From Burkholderiaceae bacterium (lineage in GTDB: Bacteria; Pseudomonadota; Gammaproteobacteria; Burkholderiales; Burkholderiaceae_C), in NCBI GenBank assembly GCA_030726195.1, contig JANREF010000188.1, positions 1 through 5,186 on the forward strand: a stretch of DNA of 5,186 nucleotides. Reading direction: 5' to 3'. Below are positions 1-5,186 of this stretch, in pieces (the stretch's first letter is position 1; each line of letters begins with the position of its first letter). Position numbers and translations under genes: made by a program. The notes under the pieces are model-generated. The model worked only from the letters and a program-made list of their open reading frames with translations. It was not told the DNA's origin and did not search any database.

Positions 1-551
1 CAGTTGTCTTCAATGATGGTGGGGTTGGCCTGCAGTGGCTCCAACACGCCACCAATGCCCACGCCGCCGGACAAGTGCACGTTGGCACCAATTTGTGCGC
101 ACGAACCCACAGTGGCCCAGGTGTCCACCATGGTGCCTTCGCCCACGTAGGCGCCGATGTTGACGTATGAGGGCATGAGCACCGCGCCTTTGGCGATGAA
201 GCTGCCACGACGGGCCACGGCTGGCGGCACCACGCGCACACCGCTGGCGGCCATGTCGGCGTCGCTCAATTTGGCAAATTTGGTGGGCACTTTGTCGTAA
301 AAGCCCAAATCGCCAGCGGCCATGGGGACGTTGTCGTTCAAGCGGAAAGACAGCAACACCGCTTTTTTGAGCCACTGGTGCGTGGTCCACTGGCCCACGC
401 CTTCGCGGGTGGCCACGCGCAGTGAGCCGTTGTTCAGGCCGGAAATAGCGTGCTCTACGGCGTCAACCACTTCCTTGGGTGCGCTCTTGGGCGACAAGTT
501 GGCGCGGTCTTCCCAAGCGGTGTCAATGATTTGTTGCAGTTGTTGTGTCAT
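1..551 (-). CDS. dapD: 2,3,4,5-tetrahydropyridine-2,6-dicarboxylate N-succinyltransferase, 3' end cut by window
   Basis: DapD transfers succinyl from succinyl-CoA to tetrahydrodipicolinate, giving N-succinyl-2-amino-6-ketopimelate in the succinylase route to meso-diaminopimelate and lysine. It is a cytosolic homotrimer. I translated it from the ATG at 551 and found 183 whole codons plus two bases; the family is about 274 residues, so the C-terminal third is missing. Residues 1-100 form the helical N-terminal domain, with [17 protein letters not shown] at 57-73. From about residue 105 come the hexapeptide repeats of the left-handed beta-helix: [24 protein letters not shown] (125-141), [14 protein letters not shown] (142-155) and the [22 protein letters not shown] run ending at 183. 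D143 lies in the VDTW motif that carries the catalytic aspartate in this family. Near-identity to E. coli DapD over the beta-helix makes the assignment secure. It lies downstream of dapC on the same strand with a 101-base gap. A dapE gene would be expected further along but is outside the window. Confidence 0.97.
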   Translation of the reverse strand, partial: MTQQLQQIIDTAWEDRANLSPKSAPKEVVDAVEHAISGLNNGSLRVATREGVGQWTTHQWLKKAVLLSFRLNDNVPMAAGDLGFYDKVPTKFAKLSDADMAASGVRVVPPAVARRGSFIAKGAVLMPSYVNIGAYVGEGTMVDTWATVGSCAQIGANVHLSGGVGIGGVLEPLQANPTIIEDN

Positions 552-652
552 GAGAGCTCCAGAAAAATAAAACGATCAAAAAACGGGTGGTGGCAGCGTT
601 GGGACTGATCTGCGCCTCGGGTAGGCCCCGGGCATCAGAGCCTGTAGGCTGC
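552..652 (-). other. dapC-dapD spacer, no gene
   Basis: This 101-base gap holds no credible coding frame. The dapC-proximal half (about 613-656) is GC-rich and rich in short inverted repeats. The dapD-proximal half (about 561-587) is AT-rich and reads on the minus strand as TTTTTTGATCG then TTTTATTTTTC before the ribosome binding site. I looked for a rho-independent terminator. The T-run at 583-578 is not directly preceded by a clean GC stem, so read-through from dapC into dapD is the simplest reading. No convincing -35/-10 pair for a separate dapD promoter is visible, but the AT-rich tract could contribute to one. Confidence 0.55.
557..561 (-). promoter_or_regulatory. Ribosome binding site of dapD
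   Basis: On the minus strand TGGAG lies five bases (CTCTC) upstream of the ATG at 551. It is a good Shine-Dalgarno match at normal spacing. It supports the chosen start, which also gives the standard DapD N-terminus [10 protein letters not shown]. Confidence 0.8.
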
Positions 653-656
653 CTAC
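621..656 (-). repeat. Alternative inverted-repeat pairings at the dapC stop codon
   Basis: On the minus strand, GTAGGC at 656-651 contains the dapC stop TAG. It is complementary to two downstream copies of GCCTAC, at 649-644 and 626-621. The near copy gives a five-pair stem GTAGG-CAG-CCTAC. The far copy gives a six-pair stem enclosing 24 bases. A further four-pair hairpin AGCC-TACA-GGCT (650-639) excludes the near pairing but can sit inside the far one. The complementarity is directly visible; that it forms or matters in RNA is inference. It may be a 3' stability or processing element, or chance in GC-rich sequence. Confidence 0.35.
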
Positions 657-1855
657 GTGGCTTGTTTCACAAACGCATTGATGCGCTGTGCGGCTTCCAA
701 ACATTCGGCGGTTTCGGCCACCAAGGCCATGCGAATACGCCCTTGGCCAGGGTTGACGCCACCGGCCTCGCGTGCCAAGTAGCTGCCTGGCAAGACTGTG
801 ACATTGTATTGAGCCAGTAATTCACGGGCGAAGCGTTGGTCATCTTGGCCAAAGGCTGCAGGCACTTGTGCCCACAAGTAAAAGCCAGCGTCGGGCAGCT
901 GCACGTCCATGACCTCGGCGATCACCGGTGTGACTTGTGCAAACTTGGCCCGGTAGGCGTCTCGGTTGGCCACGACGTGAGCTTCGTCGTCCCACGCGGC
1001 CACGCTCGCGGCCTGCACCAGTGGGCTCATGGCACCACCGTGGTAGGTGCGGTAGAGCAAAAACGCTTTGATGAGCGCGGCGTCTCCGGCCACAAAACCA
1101 CTGCGCAGGCCCGGCGCATTGCTGCGTTTGGACAAGCTGGTGAAGGCCACGAGGTTGGTGAAATTGGTGCGGCCCAGGGCGGCTGCGGCTTGCAAGCTGC
1201 CCAACGGCGGCTCGTCGCGGAAGTAAATTTCGCTGTAGCACTCGTCAGAGGCAATGACAAAACCATGTCGGTCACTCAGCTCAAACAAGGTTTGCCATTC
1301 GCTCAAAGGCATGACTGCACCCGTGGGGTTGCCCGGCGAGCACACATACAGCAGCTGGGTGTTGGCCCACTGCTGGTCGCTCACCTGTGTCCAGTCGATG
1401 GCGAAATTGCGCGCGGGGTCGCTGGGCGCAAACACGGGTGTGGCGCCGGCCAGCAGCGCTGCACCCTCGTATATTTGATAGAACGGGTTGGGGCACACCA
1501 CCAAGGCATTGGGCTGGCTGGCATCCACCACGGTTTGGGCAATGGCAAACAGCGCCTCGCGCGTGCCGTTCACGGGCAACACCTGGGTGTTGGCGTTGAC
1601 GTCAAGCTGGTAGCGGCGTTTGAGCCAGTTGGCACAGGCTGTGCGCAGCGCGGGCGTGCCATTGGTCGCGGGGTAGGTGGCCAAGGCATTGGGGGCTTGG
1701 GCCATGGCCTGTGCCATGAGGGCAGGCGTCGGGTGCTTGGGCTCGCCAATGCCCAAACTGATGGCGCTGTACTGCACGTTGGGCACAACCCCGTCGAACA
1801 ATGCGCGCAGCCGCTCAAATGGATAGGGTTGGAGTGTGGACAGCAACGGGTTCAT
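653..1855 (-). CDS. dapC: Succinyldiaminopimelate transaminase (PLP-dependent class I/II aminotransferase)
   Basis: DapC is a cytosolic PLP enzyme that uses glutamate to aminate N-succinyl-2-amino-6-ketopimelate to N-succinyl-L,L-diaminopimelate, the step after DapD. The 400-residue length fits the family. Visible fold-type I features, in order: LGIGEPKHPTP (34-44), the TYPATNGTPALR segment (60-71), VNGTREALF (95-103), CPNPFYQIYEG (121-131), SPGNPTG (173-179, with N176), SDECYSEIYF (203-212, with D204 and Y207 that contact PLP), SLSKRSNAPGLRSGF (240-254, with K243 as the Schiff-base lysine), and GRIRMAL near the C-terminus (R373/R375, likely substrate carboxylate binding). The N-terminus MNPLLSTLQPYPFERLR is typical of proteobacterial DapC. 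The ATG at 1855 is the first possible start: an in-frame TAA lies four codons upstream (1867-1865). The Shine-Dalgarno is poor, AAGG only two bases from the ATG. Transcribed away from smc and ahead of dapD. In many bacteria ArgD can do this job, but the sequence is of the dedicated DapC type. Confidence 0.95.
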   Translation of the reverse strand: MNPLLSTLQPYPFERLRALFDGVVPNVQYSAISLGIGEPKHPTPALMAQAMAQAPNALATYPATNGTPALRTACANWLKRRYQLDVNANTQVLPVNGTREALFAIAQTVVDASQPNALVVCPNPFYQIYEGAALLAGATPVFAPSDPARNFAIDWTQVSDQQWANTQLLYVCSPGNPTGAVMPLSEWQTLFELSDRHGFVIASDECYSEIYFRDEPPLGSLQAAAALGRTNFTNLVAFTSLSKRSNAPGLRSGFVAGDAALIKAFLLYRTYHGGAMSPLVQAASVAAWDDEAHVVANRDAYRAKFAQVTPVIAEVMDVQLPDAGFYLWAQVPAAFGQDDQRFARELLAQYNVTVLPGSYLAREAGGVNPGQGRIRMALVAETAECLEAAQRINAFVKQAT

Positions 1856-1863
1856 AGCCTTGT

Positions 1864-1894
1864 ATTATGGCTTGCGCCCACACGGTATAGTCAG
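1864..1894 (-). promoter_or_regulatory. Candidate dapC promoter
   Basis: On the minus strand CTGACT (1894-1889, four of six to TTGACA) and CATAAT (1869-1864, five of six to TATAAT) are separated by 19 bases, slightly longer than ideal. Transcription would start near 1858-1856, almost at the dapC ATG, giving a nearly leaderless message. That fits the poor ribosome binding site. This is inferred from pattern only; a promoter further upstream, inside smc, would also be possible. Confidence 0.35.
1886..1891 (+). promoter_or_regulatory. Candidate -10 element for smc
   Basis: TATAGT matches the -10 consensus in five of six positions and would place the transcript start near 1898, about 50 bases before the smc GTG. 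No good -35 lies at standard spacing; the nearest is TTGTAT at 1860-1865 with a 20-base gap. TATTAT at 1863-1868, with TGGACA at 1837-1842 (20-base gap), is an equally plausible alternative. Confidence 0.25.
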
Positions 1895-1923
1895 GCGTAT
1901 GTGGGTCGCGATAGCGGCCCAAA

Positions 1924-1947
1924 ATGAATACTTTGGCGGTCAATTAG
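1924..1947 (+). other. Seven-codon open frame abutting the smc start
   Basis: ATG at 1924 opens a short frame reading MNTLAVN and ends at TAG 1945-1947, one base before the smc GTG at 1949. The arrangement would permit termination-reinitiation coupling. There is no good Shine-Dalgarno before the ATG (the preceding bases are GCGGCCCAAA). It lies in a different frame from smc. Translation is unproven and the frame could be chance. Confidence 0.2.
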
Positions 1948-1948
1948 C

Positions 1949-4900
1949 GTGCGTCTTCAATCAATCAAGTTATCCGGCTTCAAGTCCTTTGTGGAGCCGA
2001 CCAATTTTGTGTTGCCAGGCCAACTCGTAGGAGTGGTGGGCCCCAACGGCTGCGGCAAGTCCAACATCATGGACGCGGTGCGCTGGGTGCTGGGCGAGTC
2101 CAAAGCCTCAGAGTTGCGTGGCGAGTCCATGCAAGACGTGATTTTCAACGGCACCAACACCCGCAAGCCCGCCAGCCGCGCCAGCGTGGAGTTGGTGTTC
2201 GACAACGCCGACCACCGCGCGGGCGGTCAGTGGAGCCAGTTTTCAGAAATTGCCGTGCGCCGCGTGCTCACCCGTGAGGGCAACAGCAGCTACTTCATCA
2301 ACAACCAGCTGGTGCGTCGTCGCGATGTGCAAGACGTGTTTTTGGGCACGGGCCTAGGCCCACGGGCTTACGCCATCATTGGCCAAGGCACCATCAGCCG
2401 CATCATCGAGAGCAAGCCCGAAGAACTGCGTTTGTTTTTGGAAGAAGCAGCGGGGGTGTCTAAGTACAAAGAGCGCCGCCGCGAAACGGCCAACCGCCTG
2501 AACGACACGCGCGAAAACCTCACGCGCGTGGAAGATATTCTGCGCGAGCTCAACGCCAACTTGAACAAGCTGGAGCGCCAAGCCGAAGTGGCCGCGCAAT
2601 ACCAAAGCCTGCAAGCCAATGCCTCGCTCAAGCAGCAACAGCTGTGGTTTTTAAAGCGCCAAGACGCGCAAAACGAGCAAGCCCGCTTGGCCGAGCAAGC
2701 GCAGGCCAATGCGACCGAGCTGGAATCCAGCATGGCCGACTTGCGTCGCTTGGAGGCCGAGATTGAAGTGGTGCGCCAAGCGCACTACGCCGCAGGCGAC
2801 AGCGTCAACCAAGCACAGGGCAAGCTGTACGAGGCGTCAGCAGAAGTGGGCAAGTTGGAAGCGGAAATTCGCTTTGTGGTGGAAGGCCGCGCACGCGCCG
2901 AGCAGCGCTTGGCTCAGCTCGTAAGTCAACACGAACAGTGGCTCACCCAGCGCACCACCGCTGGCGAAGAACTCGAAAACCTAGACGCCAACGCCGAGGC
3001 CGCTCAAGAGCAAGCCGCCATATTGGAAGCGCAGGTAGAGGAGCAAGCGCAGGTTTTGCCCACGCTGGAAGAGCAGCTGCGCCAAGCGCAAAGCAAAGCC
3101 AACGAGCAGCGTGGCGCCGTCACACAGGTGCAGCAACAAATACAAGTGCTGGCTGCCGAGCAGCGCGGCCTGGAAGAGCAGGCCCGCCAAGGCGAGGCAC
3201 GCCGCGAACGGTTAGGCGCTGAGCGCAGTGCCGTGCAAGCACCAGACGCGGCGCGCCTGAACAACTTGGTTGCCCAGCACGCGCAGGCGGCCGAGCAACA
3301 CAGCATGAATGTGGGTGCGCTAGACGAGCTGCAAACCGCCGTGCCCGAATTGGACGAGGCAAGAAAAACTGCCCAAAGTAACGTCAGCCAGCAAGGCACG
3401 CTGCTGGCACAACACGCCGCTAGGCTGCAAGCGCTCAAGGCTTTGCAAGACAAGTTGCAAACCAACGACAAGCTGCAGCCCTGGTTGGCCAAGCACGGTC
3501 TAGAACATCTGCAGCCCCTGTGGCAGCAGATTCAAGTGCAAAGTGGCTGGGAAACCGCACTGGAGGCGGTGCTGCGTGAGCGCTTGGCAGCGTTGCCCGT
3601 GGGGCAGCTCAACATGGTCAAAGGCTTTGCCGCCGATGCACCGGCGAGCAAACTCACATTTTTAGCCGCCTCAGATGCGCAAGCCGCAGGCGCATCTGCG
3701 CAGGCGGCCATGGCCGCACCAGCGGGCTTCAAGCCCCTGATCGATAAAGTGAGCGTGAGCGACGCGGGCATCAAAGCCGTGCTGACCCACTGGCTCAGTG
3801 GCTGCTTCGTGGCCAACAGTTTGGGCGAGGCCTTGGTCGAGCGGGCGCAATTGGGCGCAGGCCAGTACTTGGTGGCCACCGATGGCCATGTGGTCGGGCC
3901 ACACAGTGTGAGTTTTTACGCCAACGACAGCGAGCAAGCCGGCATGTTGGCGCGTGCGCAAGAAATTGAGAACCTAGACAAACAGGTGCGCGCCCAATCG
4001 CTGATCAACGACGAGGCACGCGCCGCGCTGGTCCGGGCTGAGGCTGACTATGCCAACGCCGCGCAGCAATTGGTGCAACTGCGCGCCAACAGCAACGAGT
4101 CACAAAACCGTGTGCATGAGCTGCAAGTGGAAGTGCTGCGCTTGACACAGGCCAGCGAACAAGCGGCCGCGCGCAGCACACAGCTGGAAGGCGACTTGCA
4201 AGAGCTGGACGCCGCACTGGAGGACATTCAAGAGCGCAAAGCGGCCTCGCAAGCGCGCTTTGAAGAGCTGGACATGCAGCTGGGCGACACCCAAGAGCGC
4301 CACGCCCAATTGGACGACCAAGTCATTCACCACCAGCGCCAGCTTGACGCCGCACGCGAACAGCAACGCAGCCTTGAGCGCCAAATGCAAGAGGCCAGTT
4401 TCTCCACGCGCAGTTTGGGTGCACGGCGCGACGAGCTCACGCGCATGCTCAAAACTGCCACCGAGCAACTCTTGGGCATAGACGGCGAGCGCGAACGCGC
4501 CACTGAAGAGCTGGCCCGCTTGAGCGACGCAGCCGCACAAGGTGGCTTGCAAGACGCGCTGGCGCTCAAAATGCAGCGCGAAGAGGCTTTGGGCGTGCAA
4601 CGCAGTGCCTACGACGACCTCACCAACAAGCTGCGCGCCAGCGATGAGCGCCGTTTGCAAATTGAGCGCGCGCTAGACCCGATTCGTGCACGCATCACGG
4701 ACATGCAACTCAAAGAGCAGGCCGCGCGCTTGGGCGTTGCGCAGTACACGCAGCAGTTGGAAGAGGCGCAAGCCGACCTGGCCATGGTGTCGCAAAGCAT
4801 CACTGAAGGCAATGTGCGCTTGATGGGGCTGCAGTCCGAGATCGAGCGCATACACCGCGATATTGCGGCACTGGGCGCTGTGAACTTGGCCGCCTTGGAA

Positions 4901-5186
4901 GAGCTGAGCGCGTCGCGCGAGCGCAAAGAGTTTTTGGACGCCCAAATGGCCGACTTGCTCGAGGCCATTCAAACTTTGGAAGACGCCATTGCCAAGATCG
5001 ATGCCGAAACACGCGAGCTTTTGGGCAGCACCTTTGCCACAGTGAACGAGCACTTTGGCAGGATGTTCCCCGAGCTGTTTGGTGGCGGCCACGCCAAGCT
5101 GGTCATGACTGGCGACGAAATTTTGGACGCTGGCGTGCAGGTGATGGCACACCCACCGGGCAAGAAAAACCAGACCATTCACTTGT
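1949..5186 (+). CDS. smc: Chromosome segregation ATPase SMC, 3' end cut by window
   Basis: Smc dimerises at its hinge and, with ScpA and ScpB, forms the condensin-like complex that loads on DNA, extrudes loops and organises newly replicated chromosomes. The visible 1079 codons comprise: N-terminal ABC head with LSGFKSF (8-14), Walker A GPNGCGKS (31-38), R-loop R57 in ELRG, and Q-loop Q146 in IIGQG; first coiled-coil arm from about 172 to 505, rich in Gln, Glu and Ala; hinge about 518-657; second arm about 665-970; and the returning head with LGAVNLAALEEL from 975 and FPELFGGGHAKL from 1040. It stops just after KKNQTIHL, before the expected LSGGEK signature and Walker B, against a family length near 1170-1180. 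The GTG start gives the usual RLxSIKLSGFKSF N-terminus; an in-frame TGA at 1925-1927 rules out any longer ATG start. A weak GGCGGT lies eight bases upstream. The frame is intact throughout. smc is divergent from dapC; zipA and ligA often follow smc in this order but are not in view. Confidence 0.97.
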   Translation, partial: MRLQSIKLSGFKSFVEPTNFVLPGQLVGVVGPNGCGKSNIMDAVRWVLGESKASELRGESMQDVIFNGTNTRKPASRASVELVFDNADHRAGGQWSQFSEIAVRRVLTREGNSSYFINNQLVRRRDVQDVFLGTGLGPRAYAIIGQGTISRIIESKPEELRLFLEEAAGVSKYKERRRETANRLNDTRENLTRVEDILRELNANLNKLERQAEVAAQYQSLQANASLKQQQLWFLKRQDAQNEQARLAEQAQANATELESSMADLRRLEAEIEVVRQAHYAAGDSVNQAQGKLYEASAEVGKLEAEIRFVVEGRARAEQRLAQLVSQHEQWLTQRTTAGEELENLDANAEAAQEQAAILEAQVEEQAQVLPTLEEQLRQAQSKANEQRGAVTQVQQQIQVLAAEQRGLEEQARQGEARRERLGAERSAVQAPDAARLNNLVAQHAQAAEQHSMNVGALDELQTAVPELDEARKTAQSNVSQQGTLLAQHAARLQALKALQDKLQTNDKLQPWLAKHGLEHLQPLWQQIQVQSGWETALEAVLRERLAALPVGQLNMVKGFAADAPASKLTFLAASDAQAAGASAQAAMAAPAGFKPLIDKVSVSDAGIKAVLTHWLSGCFVANSLGEALVERAQLGAGQYLVATDGHVVGPHSVSFYANDSEQAGMLARAQEIENLDKQVRAQSLINDEARAALVRAEADYANAAQQLVQLRANSNESQNRVHELQVEVLRLTQASEQAAARSTQLEGDLQELDAALEDIQERKAASQARFEELDMQLGDTQERHAQLDDQVIHHQRQLDAAREQQRSLERQMQEASFSTRSLGARRDELTRMLKTATEQLLGIDGERERATEELARLSDAAAQGGLQDALALKMQREEALGVQRSAYDDLTNKLRASDERRLQIERALDPIRARITDMQLKEQAARLGVAQYTQQLEEAQADLAMVSQSITEGNVRLMGLQSEIERIHRDIAALGAVNLAALEELSASRERKEFLDAQMADLLEAIQTLEDAIAKIDAETRELLGSTFATVNEHFGRMFPELFGGGHAKLVMTGDEILDAGVQVMAHPPGKKNQTIHL
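3672..3698 (+). repeat. Inverted repeat in the Smc hinge coding sequence
   Basis: CAGATGCGC (3672-3680) and GCGCATCTG (3690-3698) are perfect nine-base complements around a nine-base loop. They lie in the alanine-rich stretch of the hinge, residues about 575-592, where SDAQAAGA is followed by SAQAAMA, a partial echo. The repeat may be a by-product of the duplicated Ala/Gln codons; a role in RNA or DNA is not shown. Confidence 0.45.

Larger units (their letters stand above)
1856..1948. promoter_or_regulatory. Divergent dapC/smc control region
   Basis: These 93 bases separate the dapC ATG from the smc GTG and must contain, or sit next to, the promoters for both directions. Several -10-like hexamers occur: TATTAT at 1863-1868 and TATAGT at 1886-1891 on the plus strand, and CATAAT at 1869-1864 on the minus strand. 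The first and last overlap each other on opposite strands. No clear operator palindrome was found. The assignment of a control region follows from gene orientation; exact elements are uncertain. Confidence 0.7.

Noticed and set aside
10..390. Minus-strand open frame of 126 codons inside dapD
   Set aside because: It is a different frame of the same strand as DapD, which reads as a near-perfect family match; the product is Arg/His-rich nonsense typical of a shadow frame.
578..660. Possible rho-independent terminator between dapC and dapD
   Set aside because: The T-run at 583-578 (minus strand) is not directly preceded by a stable stem; the hairpins near the dapC stop are more than 35 bases away and have no T-run after them.
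836..1927. Long plus-strand open frame (363 codons) opposite dapC, in the same frame as smc and ending 21 bases before its start
   Set aside because: It is fully antisense to a clearly recognisable DapC, its protein has no family-like motif, and its openness follows from the codon bias of dapC. The shared frame with smc is a one-in-three coincidence.
2350..2361. Twelve-base perfect palindrome GGGCCTAGGCCC flanked by direct repeats CACGGGC (2347-2353 and 2361-2367)
   Set aside because: It encodes the conserved Smc head motif GTGLGPRAY, and Gly/Pro codons in GC-rich DNA readily create such palindromes. Nothing suggests a regulatory site this deep in the gene.
2465..3465. Many recurring GAGCAAGC/GCGCAAGC-like words along smc
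   Set aside because: They reflect repeated Glu, Gln and Ala codons of the coiled-coil arm rather than a DNA repeat array; spacing is irregular.
4100..5182. Several minus-strand open frames of 80-186 codons opposite smc
   Set aside because: All are antisense to the conserved Smc arm and head. Leu/Gln/Ala-rich readings are expected opposite coiled-coil codons; no start signals or motifs support them.
1..5186. Search for a mobile element, CRISPR array, tRNA, toxin-antitoxin pair or defence genes
   Set aside because: Almost every base is accounted for by dapD, dapC, smc and two short spacers; no terminal repeats, repeat-spacer pattern, cloverleaf or unexplained gene was seen.

Overview
The window comes from the chromosome of a betaproteobacterium. 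It most resembles the Comamonadaceae of the Burkholderiales (Limnohabitans/Rhodoferax/Acidovorax-like). The basis is recalled family resemblance, not a search: a GC-rich, densely coded sequence, a canonical Smc rather than MukB, a Smc N-terminus and hinge of betaproteobacterial type, and dapC-dapD placed back to back with smc. There is no sign of a mobile element, phage, CRISPR array, RNA gene or foreign DNA.

Layout. Positions 1-551 (minus strand) hold the N-terminal two thirds of dapD, cut by the window edge. Positions 552-652 are a spacer with small competing hairpins and an AT-rich stretch just before the dapD ribosome binding site. Positions 653-1855 (minus) hold a complete dapC of 400 residues. 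Positions 1856-1948 are a 93-base divergent control region. From 1949 to the window end (plus) runs smc, 1079 codons long and open at the 3' edge; the last roughly 90-100 residues, with the ABC signature and Walker B motifs, lie outside.

How the genes work together. On the minus strand dapC comes first and dapD second, and they are probably co-transcribed. DapD and DapC carry out consecutive steps of the succinylase branch of lysine and meso-diaminopimelate synthesis: DapD succinylates tetrahydrodipicolinate and DapC transaminates the product. The output feeds peptidoglycan and lysine. smc, on the other strand, encodes the chromosome-organising ATPase. It shares only the control region with the dap genes, not their pathway.

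Assessment. This is an ordinary housekeeping region and I see no undescribed system in it. The points worth a second look are small: a possible almost leaderless dapC transcript, a seven-codon open frame ending one base before the smc start, a set of alternative pairings around the dapC stop codon, an alanine-rich stretch with an inverted repeat in the Smc hinge, and the absence of the classical glycine-rich hinge motif.
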